Shown here: positions 16,093-24,984 of the stretch, one piece after another
Numbering within the stretch: position 1 is the stretch's first letter
How the letters are laid out: every line of letters starts with the position of its first letter
From: Actinokineospora diospyrosa
GTDB lineage: Bacteria; Actinomycetota; Actinomycetes; Mycobacteriales; Pseudonocardiaceae
DNA: 34,173 nucleotides
Assembly (NCBI RefSeq): GCF_024171925.1
Contig: NZ_JAMTCO010000025.1
Location: 1-34,173, forward strand
Direction of reading: 5' to 3'
Made by a program: the position numbers and the translations under genes
The notes under the pieces: model-generated
The model's database searches: none
Told to the model about the DNA's origin: nothing
The model's input: only the letters and a program-made list of their open reading frames with translations

Positions 16093-16760
16093 TTCCCGGA
16101 AACGCGTTGGCGCTAGTCGTGTTCCTCGTCGCTGTCGCACCGGGGTACGCCTATCAGCGGGCAGTGGAGCGCTATATCGACCGCAAGGCCAGGAGTCCGC
16201 TCCTGGAGGCCATCGACTTGTTGTGCGTAGGCGCGTTGTGCACTGTGGTCAGCGCCGTCATCACCGTTCTGGCCGGGAACTGGCTGACATCGGTGTTCTT
16301 GCGACTAGAGGACTTGCGCACCTGGGTTGGCCAACCCAGCTGGCGGTTGGTCTACTCGATCGCTCTTACCCTCGTGCTCGCCTCCGCCATCGCGGTCGCA
16401 GTGGGGCGGATCCGGGTCCGGTTGGCGCGCGCGGTGACCGAGCTAGCGCCGGGAACGGTGTGGACGAGCACGTTCCGGGAGTTCGGCACCGGCGGCACCG
16501 GCGGAACCGACCGCGTGCCGCTGTTCCTGGTGGTGGAGTTGGCCGACGGGCGCGCGATAGGTGGGCAGTTGCTGTTCAGCGAGCTGCACGGCGAGGCGGA
16601 CAAACGCGACCTCGCCCTGGTCGCGCCCCTCTGGTCACGCGCGGCCGGGGACACGGCCCGCGTCGCCCAACCGCACCGGTTCGTGCTCATCCCCAGCCGC
16701 GACATCGCAGTGATCTGGGGCTACCCGCTGACCGACCACGCCGTGAGGAGTCGACGATGA
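16089..16760 (+). CDS. Membrane protein, DUF6338-like
   Basis: A 223-aa protein with three predicted transmembrane helices (about residues 5-22, 43-66 and 86-107), the first ending in the APGYAYQ element I associate with DUF6338 proteins. The C-terminal 110 residues are soluble and probably cytoplasmic, with VPLFLVVELADGRAIGGQLLFSE resembling a small beta-barrel (L-x-DG-x-x-x-G pattern). It contains no enzyme motif. Overlaps of four bases join it to the small protein before and the KAP NTPase after. In the operon it would serve as a membrane anchor or sensor for the NTPase; KAP proteins often carry their own membrane segments, and this one does not, which supports the division of labour. Confidence 0.75.
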   Translation: MIPGNALALVVFLVAVAPGYAYQRAVERYIDRKARSPLLEAIDLLCVGALCTVVSAVITVLAGNWLTSVFLRLEDLRTWVGQPSWRLVYSIALTLVLASAIAVAVGRIRVRLARAVTELAPGTVWTSTFREFGTGGTGGTDRVPLFLVVELADGRAIGGQLLFSELHGEADKRDLALVAPLWSRAAGDTARVAQPHRFVLIPSRDIAVIWGYPLTDHAVRSRR

Positions 16761-19219
16761 CCGAGCGGACCCGGTCCTGGCTGGCCGCCGAGCGCCCGGT
16801 CGACCTGGGCGAGGACGTGCTGTTCCGCGACCGCAAGGAGTTCTGGGGCAAGCTGGAGTTCCTCGCCGACCACGTCGCCGCCGCGGTCCAGCCCGACAGC
16901 GCCGCCTCGGGCACCGTGTTCGGCATCTCCGCGCCGTGGGGCTCCGGCAAGTCCAGCGCGCTGCGCATGCTGTGGGACCTGATCGTGCGCACGGTGAACC
17001 AAGAGGTCCCCGACCTGCGCCAGTCCGGGCGGTCGCACACCAGCGGCGGGCAGAGCGTGCTGACGACCTCCACCTACTACGCCAACGTGCACGAGGCGGG
17101 CGGGCAGTCGGCGCGGTTGAGCCTGGCCTACGAGGTGATGCAGGGCTACCCGGAGGAGTACCGCAAGTCCATGCTCACCGGCCTGGGCTACGACCGCTCC
17201 GCCGTGGGCATCTCCAGCGGGCTGCACGCCGAGATCTTCCTGCGGGAGAAGCTGGGCGAGTACGCCGGGTCCGGTCCGGTGATCGAGCAGTGGATCCTGG
17301 ACACGTTCCTCGAGCACCAGCGCACCCTGCGCGAGGACGGCACCTCGACGACCCGGTTCGCGCACGTGCACGTGGCCTTCATCGACGACCTGGACCGCTG
17401 CTCGGAGGCGTTCACCGGGGAGTTGCTCGCCGCGCTGAACTTCTGGTCCAACGTGCGCAACCTGTTCTTCGTGGTCGCCGCGGACGAGGAGCACCTCAAG
17501 CGCTCGGCGCGGCGGATCACCGATGTGCGCGAGAGCGCCGAGGACGCGCTGGAGAAGTTCGTCCACTTCCAGACGATGATCCCGCCGCTGATCTCCGGCC
17601 CGGTCGACGCCGCCCAGTACGGCCTGCGGCTGCTCCCCGCCGATGAGCACCTCAACCCGGGGCTGCGGCACCTGCGATCGCTGCTCAGCGAGGTGCGCGC
17701 CGGGGAGCCGTTCGGGCTGATGGCACCAGCCCTGGGGGCGCGCACCCCGCGTAAGGCCAAGCGCGTCCTCAACGTGCTGCTGCGCGACTTCTGGCTGCTT
17801 AAAGACCTTGAGGGCGACTCGGTCAAGCGGATCATCGCCCGGATGGTGTGGCAGGAGGACTTCGACCGGCACATCGATCCGGTGCTGGTCGGGGCCGGGA
17901 TCGAGGACGCGAGCTCCGCGCACCCGAGGGCGGACTGGCTGCGGATCCTGATCGAGTGCGCCAGCGCGGCGGTGGGCTCGGGCGACGACGTCGAGACCGC
18001 GATCGCCCGCTTCGGCGAGCTGGCGGCGCTGCGCGGGGTGACCCTGGACGGCTGCGAGCCGCGGCTGCTGCTGTACCTGGGGGCGTCCCCGCAGCTTGAG
18101 CCACCGAGCCCGCGGACCCACGTGCCCGGCGGGCTGGTCGCCGGGCTGCCCGGCACCGAGCGCTCGGAGGAGCGGCTCAGCGTGGTGCGCGAGGCCAACA
18201 AGGGGGTCAGCGACCTGCTCACCCGGGCCCAGATCGCGTCGAAGACCGCCGACATCCCGCTGCTGCGGGTCAGCTCGCTGCAGCTGGTGCGGGCGTTCGA
18301 GGCGGGCCTGCTCGGCGCGGGCGAGGCGCCCGGGGTGGGCAACATCGCGCTGCGCCTGGAGCGCGAGGACGTGGACCTGGCCTGGGCGCTGCACCAGGTC
18401 GCGCACACCCTCGACCCCCAGCACACCAACATCCGGCTCAACCTGGTCGATTTCCTGCTCGACCAGAAGAACCCGGCGGTCGAGGACATCGTGGTGGAGC
18501 ACCTGAACTGGTGCGAGCTCAACGCCCCGGAGTTCGAGCCGCTGCGCAGGCGGGTCTACCGGGCGCGGCTCGACCACATCCTGGGCCACGAGATCACCGA
18601 CATCGACGAACTGATCGACGTGGCCGTGGCCGACACCGGGTCGGCGGGCAAACGGCAACTGTGGGTCATCATCAACGACCGCAACCTCTACGACCGCTAC
18701 GTGCCGCTCATGCGGCCCTGGTTCGAGCAGGACTACCAGTCGGGCGACTACAGCCGGGCGTGCACCGTGCTGGCCAACTACGCGACCGGCATGATCGGCT
18801 CCAGCGACAGCGAGTGGGCCGCGCACGGCGCGGACGCGCTGCGGTTCCGGATCAAGCACGGGTTCCTGACGAACCTCGATCGGCTCGGCGCGATCGACAT
18901 CACGAACCTGGCCATCTACCTGGGCAACATCAAGCACTTCGCGGCCGCGGCGGCGCTGTACCGGATCGCCTACGAGTACGTGCCGAGCGCGGCGGAGATC
19001 CGCAGCTCCTACGCGCGGTTCCTGGTCAACGTGCAGGACGACCCGCAGAACGCGCGGTCGGTGCAGCAGGGTCAGGAGCTGGCGATCCCGCTGCCCGACC
19101 ACGACGCCTTGGTGGCCGCGTTCGCCGACCTGCCCGAGCGGTTCTCCGACCGGGAGCAGTGGTGGCTGGAGTACCCGCCGGTCTCGCTGGTCACGCCCAT
19201 ACCGGAGGTGGGGCCGTGA
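16757..19219 (+). CDS. KAP-family P-loop NTPase with TPR-like C-terminal region
   Basis: An 820-aa STAND-related KAP NTPase. Walker A is APWGSGKSS (Lys65) and Walker B is AFIDDLDRC (Asp210-Asp211), the IDDLDR form typical of KAP proteins; a sensor-like FFVVAADEEHLKR follows. Residues about 530-610 and 710-790 form helical TPR-like repeats (for example YLGNIKHFAAAAALYRIAYEYVP). ATG 16757 overlaps the preceding stop (ATGA); the much longer upstream open frame is a shadow of the membrane-protein gene. No transmembrane segments are seen. Known KAP proteins act in membrane-linked signalling and in phage or plasmid conflict. Here it is coupled to a protease gene by a four-base overlap (GTGA), so it probably senses a trigger and controls the CHAT effector. 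Confidence 0.88.
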   Translation: MTERTRSWLAAERPVDLGEDVLFRDRKEFWGKLEFLADHVAAAVQPDSAASGTVFGISAPWGSGKSSALRMLWDLIVRTVNQEVPDLRQSGRSHTSGGQSVLTTSTYYANVHEAGGQSARLSLAYEVMQGYPEEYRKSMLTGLGYDRSAVGISSGLHAEIFLREKLGEYAGSGPVIEQWILDTFLEHQRTLREDGTSTTRFAHVHVAFIDDLDRCSEAFTGELLAALNFWSNVRNLFFVVAADEEHLKRSARRITDVRESAEDALEKFVHFQTMIPPLISGPVDAAQYGLRLLPADEHLNPGLRHLRSLLSEVRAGEPFGLMAPALGARTPRKAKRVLNVLLRDFWLLKDLEGDSVKRIIARMVWQEDFDRHIDPVLVGAGIEDASSAHPRADWLRILIECASAAVGSGDDVETAIARFGELAALRGVTLDGCEPRLLLYLGASPQLEPPSPRTHVPGGLVAGLPGTERSEERLSVVREANKGVSDLLTRAQIASKTADIPLLRVSSLQLVRAFEAGLLGAGEAPGVGNIALRLEREDVDLAWALHQVAHTLDPQHTNIRLNLVDFLLDQKNPAVEDIVVEHLNWCELNAPEFEPLRRRVYRARLDHILGHEITDIDELIDVAVADTGSAGKRQLWVIINDRNLYDRYVPLMRPWFEQDYQSGDYSRACTVLANYATGMIGSSDSEWAAHGADALRFRIKHGFLTNLDRLGAIDITNLAIYLGNIKHFAAAAALYRIAYEYVPSAAEIRSSYARFLVNVQDDPQNARSVQQGQELAIPLPDHDALVAAFADLPERFSDREQWWLEYPPVSLVTPIPEVGP

Positions 19220-20478
19220 CGGATCTGTCGGCCACGGCTGTGCGGCTGCTGCGGGCGGTGGTGGCCGAGGGGCAGGCGGACTGGCCGGTGCTGCAGCGGT
19301 CTATAGGCACGAGCAGGGAGGCGATGACGCAGGCGTTGGTGGAGCTGCGCGGCCTGGTGGAGATGGCGGACCCGGTGGAGCCGTGGCCGCCGCTGCGGGC
19401 GACCGAGGCGGGGCGGTTGCGGTTGCGGCAGATCGAGGGTCGGGAGCCGCTGGCGGTCGTGGCGATCACCCTGGACTCGGTGCCGGACCGGGATACCGAC
19501 GCGTTGCGGGTCGCGATCGTGTCGGACGGCGACGTGGTGCTGGCGATGGACGTGCCGGTGACCTCTTACCGGTTGAGCGCTATCCGGGAGGTCTTGGTCG
19601 ATGCTCCCGGTTCGGTGACTGCGGACATGCTCTCGGGTGCGGCTCATCGCATCGGCGCGGCGCTGCTCCCCCGCTGCGCCAAGTGCCGCTTGAGCACCCA
19701 GGACTGCGCGCAGTGCGTGTGGGGTCATGTCATGAGCAGGGTTCGGGTCGCTAAGCAGGCGGGTGGGTGGATCCGGCTGGAGCTTCGGGTAGCGCCACCG
19801 TGGACCCGTGTGCCGTGGGAGATGGCGACGGTGGGGTTCGGTGACTGGCTGGTGCAGCAGCCGGAGCTGTCGGTCGTCCGCAGGGTGGGGTCCTCGGCGT
19901 GCACTCCGACGGTCGATGGCGAGGTGGGGATACTGGTCGCTGTGGCAGCGTCCGACAGCCAGGCGGAGGACCAGCGCCTCGCCGCGGACGCTGCCAAGAT
20001 CGTGTCGGGGACGGCGGGCATGGCGAACTCGAGCAGGAGCCTGCGAGCGGTGGTTTCGACCGGTTTTACCGACGCAGCGGACCTCGCGGACCGGATAGCC
20101 ACTGCGCGCCCGATGGTGGTCCACGTGCTGGGGCACGGCAACGCGGAAGGCCTGTCGCACCTATCGCGCGCTGATGCCGCTACCGCGATCGCGCAGGCCG
20201 GGGTGTCGGCGGTGGTGTTGGCACCGTGTTTCGGAGCGAGCGCCTTCGGCACCGACCAGGCCGGGGCGAGCCTGGCCTGGCAGATAGCGAACCTGGGTGT
20301 GTCAGCCGTGGTCGGGTTCGATGGCCTCGCCGAGGCCGCTCATGCCGCCAAGTTCGCCGCGGCCTTCTACGCGGAGCTCGCGGAGACGGGCTCGGTCGAG
20401 GGGGCTGTCCGGGCCGGTCGCACGGGGATGGCCAGCGCCTACAACCAGTTCGGCCAAGTAGTCCTCTTCGCTGCGTAA
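19216..20478 (+). CDS. CHAT-domain (caspase-like) protease with winged-helix-like N-terminus and zinc-binding-like element
   Basis: A 420-aa protein whose C-terminal half is a CHAT caspase-fold domain with the catalytic dyad His307 (HVLGHG) and Cys338 (LAPCFG). Residues 1-75 look like a winged helix (TAVRLLRAV...SREAMTQALVELRGLVEM...ATEAGRLRL). A C-x2-C-x6-C-x2-C element (Cys154, Cys157, Cys164, Cys167) lies between the two and may bind zinc. GTG 19216 overlaps the KAP stop. CHAT proteases are effectors in bacterial defence and cell death (for example the Craspase and gasdermin-activating proteases). This version has no TPR repeats of its own; those sit in the KAP partner. The substrate is unknown. 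Confidence 0.88.
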   Translation: MTDLSATAVRLLRAVVAEGQADWPVLQRSIGTSREAMTQALVELRGLVEMADPVEPWPPLRATEAGRLRLRQIEGREPLAVVAITLDSVPDRDTDALRVAIVSDGDVVLAMDVPVTSYRLSAIREVLVDAPGSVTADMLSGAAHRIGAALLPRCAKCRLSTQDCAQCVWGHVMSRVRVAKQAGGWIRLELRVAPPWTRVPWEMATVGFGDWLVQQPELSVVRRVGSSACTPTVDGEVGILVAVAASDSQAEDQRLAADAAKIVSGTAGMANSSRSLRAVVSTGFTDAADLADRIATARPMVVHVLGHGNAEGLSHLSRADAATAIAQAGVSAVVLAPCFGASAFGTDQAGASLAWQIANLGVSAVVGFDGLAEAAHAAKFAAAFYAELAETGSVEGAVRAGRTGMASAYNQFGQVVLFAA

Positions 20479-20636
20479 TCCGGAGCAACCGAACGTGCAC
20501 CACACGGCGGTGCGAGCTCACCGGGTCGACCCACGTCACTGTCGCTCTCAGCCACCACCGCACTCGGTCGAGGTGACCGGGATCTCGTTCGAGTGGTCCA
20601 GCGCGAAGCCGCATCACCAAACCGCACCTGAGCCAT

Positions 20637-20646
20637 CACTTAAGTG
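20637..20646. promoter_or_regulatory. 10-bp perfect palindrome before the secreted peptide gene
   Basis: CACTTAAGTG is a perfect palindrome 45 bases before the ATG at 20691, in an otherwise unremarkable 212-base gap after the CHAT gene. A third CACTT follows six bases later. It might be an operator; I see no clear promoter hexamers near it. Confidence 0.25.
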
Positions 20647-20690
20647 CAACCACTTCGCACCCGAGGACCGCTCGTACCGAGAGGACCGTC

Positions 20691-20957
20691 ATGGCTCGCC
20701 CAGTCACCACCATCGTCACCGTCTCGACCCTGTTGCTCGCCCTGCTGACCACCTCCGTCGTCACCACCGCCGCCACCGCGACCGCCGCCACCGAGTCCCT
20801 GCGCCCCTCCGTCTCCCGCTCCCTGCAGCTGCTGCGCTCCGGCACGCTGAACAAGCTCATCAAGCTGCTCATCGGCAAGCGCCCGCAGCCGCAGGACGAG
20901 GGCCAGCTCGGCGAGGGCGACGCCCAGATGGCCGAGGGCGGCACCGACTACCCGTAG
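20691..20957 (+). CDS. Small secreted peptide with cationic helix and acidic tail
   Basis: An 88-aa protein beginning at ATG 20691 behind GAGAGG. Residues 1-33 are a Sec-type signal peptide (short basic start, hydrophobic core, Ala-rich end with likely cleavage near ATA/ATE). The mature part of about 55 residues has a positively charged amphipathic segment (SRSLQLLRSGTLNKLIKLL then IGKR) followed by a Gly/Glu/Asp-rich acidic tail ending in DYP. It has no cysteines. Third-position GC is very high throughout, which supports real coding. It resembles a pro-form of an antimicrobial or membrane-active peptide, with the acidic tail neutralising the helix, but no family is recognised. The next gene encodes a secreted protease. 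Confidence 0.7.
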   Translation: MARPVTTIVTVSTLLLALLTTSVVTTAATATAATESLRPSVSRSLQLLRSGTLNKLIKLLIGKRPQPQDEGQLGEGDAQMAEGGTDYP

Positions 20958-21095
20958 TCCACGGCGGTACGTGAGTCGGATTTCCTTTCCACCGGCGGGA
21001 AACGGCCGTCTAGGTGGGGCTGTGGATGAATCCGCGCGCGCGTCGACCCTCCCCTGGTACCACTTGTGGCGCGAAACCAGGGAATGGAGATCGTC

Positions 21096-24000
21096 ATGCG
21101 TCACAGGGGCCGGTTCGGGGTACTGGTCTGGCTGGTCACGGGAGCGTTGCTGGGATCGGCGGTCACCGGGGTGGGCGCCGCGTCAGCCGCCCCGCCACCG
21201 TTGGGTGAGCGGCCGTTGGGTGAGTCGCTCACCCTCGTCACCGGTGACCGGTTCCGCGTCCTGCCGGGACCACGAGGACAGTTCATCGTCCAGGTAGTAC
21301 CAACAGCCGGACGGGAGCACATCGGGTTCTTGCGCGACGGCAACACAGTCGTGCCTTCGGACGCGCAGCCGTTGGTCGACGCCGGTCGACTGGACCCACG
21401 CTTGTTCGACCTGACAGTGCTACCGCGCGATAGACCGGCTCCGGTGATTGTCACCGATACCGGGCCGCTCGCCCGGGTTGCGCTACCGGGGACCGAAACG
21501 CGAGCTTTGCCCAGTGTCGACGGGGCGGCTCTTACTCCCACTCCTGGCTTCTGGGAGTGGTTCACCGCGTCTCAGGCGTCGGTCTGGTTGGACGGTGTGT
21601 CCCAGCCGACGCTGGACGTGAGCGTGCCGCAGATCGGGGCGCCCGCAGTCTGGGACAGTGGTTATACCGGCGCCGGGGTCACCGTCGGGGTGTTGGACAC
21701 CGGCATCGACGGCGCGCACCCTGACCTGGCGGGCAAGGTGCTGGAGACCACCGACTTCACCGGTACGGGCACGGTCGACCAGGTCGGGCACGGCACGCAC
21801 GTCGCGGGGATCATCGCGGGGAGCGGGGCGGCGTCGGGTGGGCGCTACCGGGGTGTGGCGCCGGACGCGAAACTGGTCAGCGGCAAGGTCTGCACGGCCA
21901 TCGGCTGCCCGGACTCGGCGGTGATCGCGGGCCTCGAGTGGATCGCGCCCAAGGTGCGGGTCGCGAACCTGAGCCTCGGCGGCGCCTACTCCGACGGGAC
22001 AGACCCGGTGTCGCGCGCGGTGAACTCGTTGACCGCGCGGTACGGCACCCTGTTCGTGGCGGCCGCGGGCAATGACCGGGCCTTGGACACGCCTGACCCG
22101 CTCGCGTCGGTGACCGCGCCCGCCGCTGCCGATGCGGCACTGGCCGTCGGTAGCGTCACCAAGGACGACACGACAAGTCTGTTCTCCCCACGGCAGCCCA
22201 GGAAACGGGATTACGCGGTTAAACCGGACATCGCGGCGCCCGGAAGTGACATTGTGTCCGCGCGGGTGGCGGGGACCCCGGCCGGGGACAGGGCGCCGGT
22301 GGACGAGCACTACTCGGCGCTGTCAGGTACGTCGATGGCCGCGCCCCATGTTGCGGGTGCGGCGGCGTTGTTGGCGCAGCGGCGGCCCGAGTGGGCGGCG
22401 GACCGGTTGAAGTCGGCGCTGGTGAGCAGTGCGAAGCCCACCGCGGACGCGTTCGAGCAGGGCGCTGGTCGGGTGGACGCGGCGCGGGCGGTGTCCACGC
22501 AGGTCAGCTCGGTCGGCGGCGGTGTCGGGTACGGGTTCGTGCCGTGGGGTTCCGGTCGGTTGAGCAAGACGGTGACCTATCGCAACGATGGTGACGCGGC
22601 CACCACCCTGGTGCTGAGCACGGACAACCCGGTGTTTGCCCCGGGAGTGCAGCAGGTTGTCGTGCCCGCGCACGGCACGGCCGAGGTGACTGTCCACGCT
22701 GACGCTGCCGGGCGTACCAGTGGGCGGCAGAGCGGCCGGTTGACCGGTACCGCCAACGGCGTTGTGGTGCAGACCGCGCTGACGGCGGTGCTGGAGGCGG
22801 AGAGCTACAACGTGGCCGTGACGCTGAAGGGCAGGACTGGGAGTTCGGCATCGGTGGTCGCGAAGGCCGTGAATGTGGACTCGGGTGCCGCCCTCGGTGT
22901 TCGGGTCGTCAACGGGACCGGCGTGGCGCGGTTGCCCAAGGGCCGATACGACTTCCAGGCCGTGGAGGTCGCCACCGGCGGCGAGGTGACCTTGCTTGCC
23001 CGGACCGGGGTGAGCGTGGACCGGGCGTCGTCGGTGACGTTGGACGCGACCGGTGGTCGGTTGGTGTCGACGGTTGTTGACGGTACCCAGACCACGCTGG
23101 TGAGCGGCGAGCTGTCGCTGGTGTCCGGCACGAAGAATGGCGAGCGGACGTCGGCGTTGGTGTGGTTCTCCCGGCCGGGGCAGAAGGTCTATGTCGTACC
23201 GACCCGAGGCAAGGTCACTGACCACACGTTCCTCTTGGCCTACCGCACGATCCTCGACGCGCCGGCAGCCAGCTACAACTTGGCGTTTGTCACCCAGGGG
23301 GAGATTCCCGACGGCAGGTTCACCGCGCGTGCGAGGGATCTGGCCCGGGTCGACGCCAAGTACTACGCGCAGAGCGCGCCCGCGAAGTCGCTGCGGGCCG
23401 ACTACGCGCTGTTGGACGCGCCCGGGGTGAATCTGGGGGCGCTGCAGGTACGGGAGTTGGCGGTGCCGAGCGGTCGGACCGAGTACTACACGGCCGGGCC
23501 GACCTGGCAGCACGTGTTCGCCGTCTTCCCGGAAGACACCTCCGACAGCGAGTCGTCGGTGTCGTACCGCGTCTACGAGCCGGGCCGATCGGCGTCGCAC
23601 TGGAACCGGGCGCCGCTGAGCCCGTCACTGGGTCCTGCCGAGATCGGGTTCGGCGTGTCGCGCTTCGACGGGCAGTTGTCGGTGGCGGTGGCGCCGCTCT
23701 CCGGCGGTGATCCCGACCAGTCGACCGTCCTGGCCGCGGCGGCCACCGGGGACACGGTGTTGTCCCGCGATGGCGCGGTGCTGGGCTCCAGCGGCTTACC
23801 CGGGATCGGGGTGTTCCCCATCCCGGACACCCCGGGGCGCTACACCCTGCGGACGACGGTTGAGCGCGCCGTGCCGTGGTCGACGCTGGGCACGCACGCC
23901 GACATCACCTGGACGTTCCAGGAGGGTGGCGCTGAGTCGAGCACTCCCCCGCCGGTGCTGGTGGTCCGCACAGCGGCCGAGGTCGACGACCAGGGCGCTG

Positions 24001-24272
24001 CCCGGCGGGGCGGGCTGCTGCCGATCCAGTTGCTCACCCAGCGCCCGGCGGGCTCGCCCGCGTCGCGCGTGGTGAGCTTGCGGACCGAGTACTCCACTGA
24101 CGATGGACGGGTCTGGCGGCAGGCGCCCACGCTCCACCTGGGCACCGGTGAGGGCTTCGCCCTGGTCAAGAACCCGGCCGCGGCTGGTTTCGTGTCTCTG
24201 CGGATCACCGCGCGCGACGCGGACGGCAACTCGGTCGAGCAGACCGTGATCCGCGCCTACCGGGTCGGGTGA
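21096..24272 (+). CDS. Large secreted S8 (subtilisin-like) serine protease
   Basis: A 1058-aa extracellular subtilase. A signal peptide (residues 1-about 31, ending ASA) is followed by a propeptide of about 150 residues with the VTGDRF motif seen in large actinomycete subtilases. The catalytic triad is Asp201 (VLDTGID), His232 (GHGTHVAG) and Ser413 (GTSMAAPHVAG). The remaining 600 residues are beta-rich, of the kind found in C-terminal accessory domains, with no LPxTG or membrane anchor. ATG 21096 has GGAG-rich sequence upstream; an in-frame GTG at 21066 would add ten residues before the signal peptide and is less likely. It ends six bases from the opposing membrane-protein gene. Probable roles are nutrient protein degradation or processing of secreted peptides such as the product of the preceding gene. 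Confidence 0.93.
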   Translation: MRHRGRFGVLVWLVTGALLGSAVTGVGAASAAPPPLGERPLGESLTLVTGDRFRVLPGPRGQFIVQVVPTAGREHIGFLRDGNTVVPSDAQPLVDAGRLDPRLFDLTVLPRDRPAPVIVTDTGPLARVALPGTETRALPSVDGAALTPTPGFWEWFTASQASVWLDGVSQPTLDVSVPQIGAPAVWDSGYTGAGVTVGVLDTGIDGAHPDLAGKVLETTDFTGTGTVDQVGHGTHVAGIIAGSGAASGGRYRGVAPDAKLVSGKVCTAIGCPDSAVIAGLEWIAPKVRVANLSLGGAYSDGTDPVSRAVNSLTARYGTLFVAAAGNDRALDTPDPLASVTAPAAADAALAVGSVTKDDTTSLFSPRQPRKRDYAVKPDIAAPGSDIVSARVAGTPAGDRAPVDEHYSALSGTSMAAPHVAGAAALLAQRRPEWAADRLKSALVSSAKPTADAFEQGAGRVDAARAVSTQVSSVGGGVGYGFVPWGSGRLSKTVTYRNDGDAATTLVLSTDNPVFAPGVQQVVVPAHGTAEVTVHADAAGRTSGRQSGRLTGTANGVVVQTALTAVLEAESYNVAVTLKGRTGSSASVVAKAVNVDSGAALGVRVVNGTGVARLPKGRYDFQAVEVATGGEVTLLARTGVSVDRASSVTLDATGGRLVSTVVDGTQTTLVSGELSLVSGTKNGERTSALVWFSRPGQKVYVVPTRGKVTDHTFLLAYRTILDAPAASYNLAFVTQGEIPDGRFTARARDLARVDAKYYAQSAPAKSLRADYALLDAPGVNLGALQVRELAVPSGRTEYYTAGPTWQHVFAVFPEDTSDSESSVSYRVYEPGRSASHWNRAPLSPSLGPAEIGFGVSRFDGQLSVAVAPLSGGDPDQSTVLAAAATGDTVLSRDGAVLGSSGLPGIGVFPIPDTPGRYTLRTTVERAVPWSTLGTHADITWTFQEGGAESSTPPPVLVVRTAAEVDDQGAARRGGLLPIQLLTQRPAGSPASRVVSLRTEYSTDDGRVWRQAPTLHLGTGEGFALVKNPAAAGFVSLRITARDADGNSVEQTVIRAYRVG

Positions 24273-24278
24273 TCGGAA

Positions 24279-24824
24279 TCAGGCGGTCGCGACGGCCGCG
24301 GTACCGAGGGACAGGAGGAACGCGCCGCTGAGCAGGGCGGCGGTGAGGCGGGCGTGCCTGGCCCACAGGGCGTCCCAGTCGCCGGGGTGGTTGAGGTTGG
24401 CCGTGGTCATGAGGGCCCGGCCGAAGCCGAAGGCCGCCCCGGCGACGAGGGCCTGCGGGACGGACGCGGTCAGCAGCACGGCGGTGGCCGCGATGTAGGG
24501 CAGGCCGCTGGGCAGGTAGGTCCGTGCCCCGGTGCCCATCTCGATGCCGAACTGCAGCGGGCCCAGGTGGCGGCCGAGCCGGAACACGCCCTCGGGGACC
24601 AGTCGCCGGTTCTCCGGCAGCCGGACGTCGATCACCCGCAGCTCGTTGAGGGCGACCAGCACCAGCACGGCGCCGACCAGCGCCCAGCGGGCCCACCAGG
24701 GCAGCGGCGCCCGGGCCAGTGACCCGACGACAACCAGGACCGTCGCGGTGATCGCGCCCCCGAGCAGGAGGCCGACGCGGAACGCGAACGCGGGAGAACC
24801 TCGCCAGACCGGCGAGCTCAGCAC
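24279..24824 (-). CDS. Polytopic membrane protein at the end of a Mau-like operon
   Basis: A 181-aa protein with four to five hydrophobic segments (about residues 12-32, 43-60, 107-125, 126-140 and 161-180) and a GTG start at 24824. I cannot name a family. It is the last gene of a minus-strand series running from 26649: unknown 227-aa protein, MauD-like, MauA-like, 46-aa membrane peptide, then this protein. In mau operons membrane proteins MauE and MauF assist maturation of the light chain; this gene may fill the MauF slot, but no sequence motif proves it. It converges on the subtilase gene with a six-base gap. Confidence 0.7.
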   Translation of the reverse strand: MLSSPVWRGSPAFAFRVGLLLGGAITATVLVVVGSLARAPLPWWARWALVGAVLVLVALNELRVIDVRLPENRRLVPEGVFRLGRHLGPLQFGIEMGTGARTYLPSGLPYIAATAVLLTASVPQALVAGAAFGFGRALMTTANLNHPGDWDALWARHARLTAALLSGAFLLSLGTAAVATA

Positions 24825-24842
24825 GTGGGCTGAGTTGCGGCT

Positions 24843-24983
24843 TCAAGTGGAGCCGGAGGTGGCCAGGCCCGCAGTGGCGCCCAGGAACACCCACGGTGCC
24901 CACTGGTCGCCGCTGATCAAAATGCCCGCGACCGCCGCGGCGGTCAGTGCGGTGGCGAGGACGACCGGATGCCAGCGGAGCAC
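24843..24983 (-). CDS. 46-aa single- or double-pass membrane peptide
   Basis: A short frame starting at GTG 24983, one base after the stop of the MauA-like gene, and ending 18 bases before the next gene. The product begins MLRWHPVVLATALTAAAV and has two hydrophobic stretches (residues 6-24 and 28-42) around an SGDQ turn. Its length, membrane character and exact fit between two cotranscribed genes support it, but such short GC-rich frames can arise by chance. Confidence 0.45.
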   Translation of the reverse strand: MLRWHPVVLATALTAAAVAGILISGDQWAPWVFLGATAGLATSGST

Positions 24984-24984
24984 G

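Noticed and set aside
16721..19102. 793-aa minus-strand frame opposite the KAP NTPase
   Set aside because: Long antisense frame caused by third-position GC bias; lacks any motif, while the plus strand has Walker A and B.
24205..24903. 232-aa minus-strand frame covering the membrane-protein gene
   Set aside because: Arg/Pro/Gly-rich shadow; the overlapping frame encodes clear hydrophobic helices.
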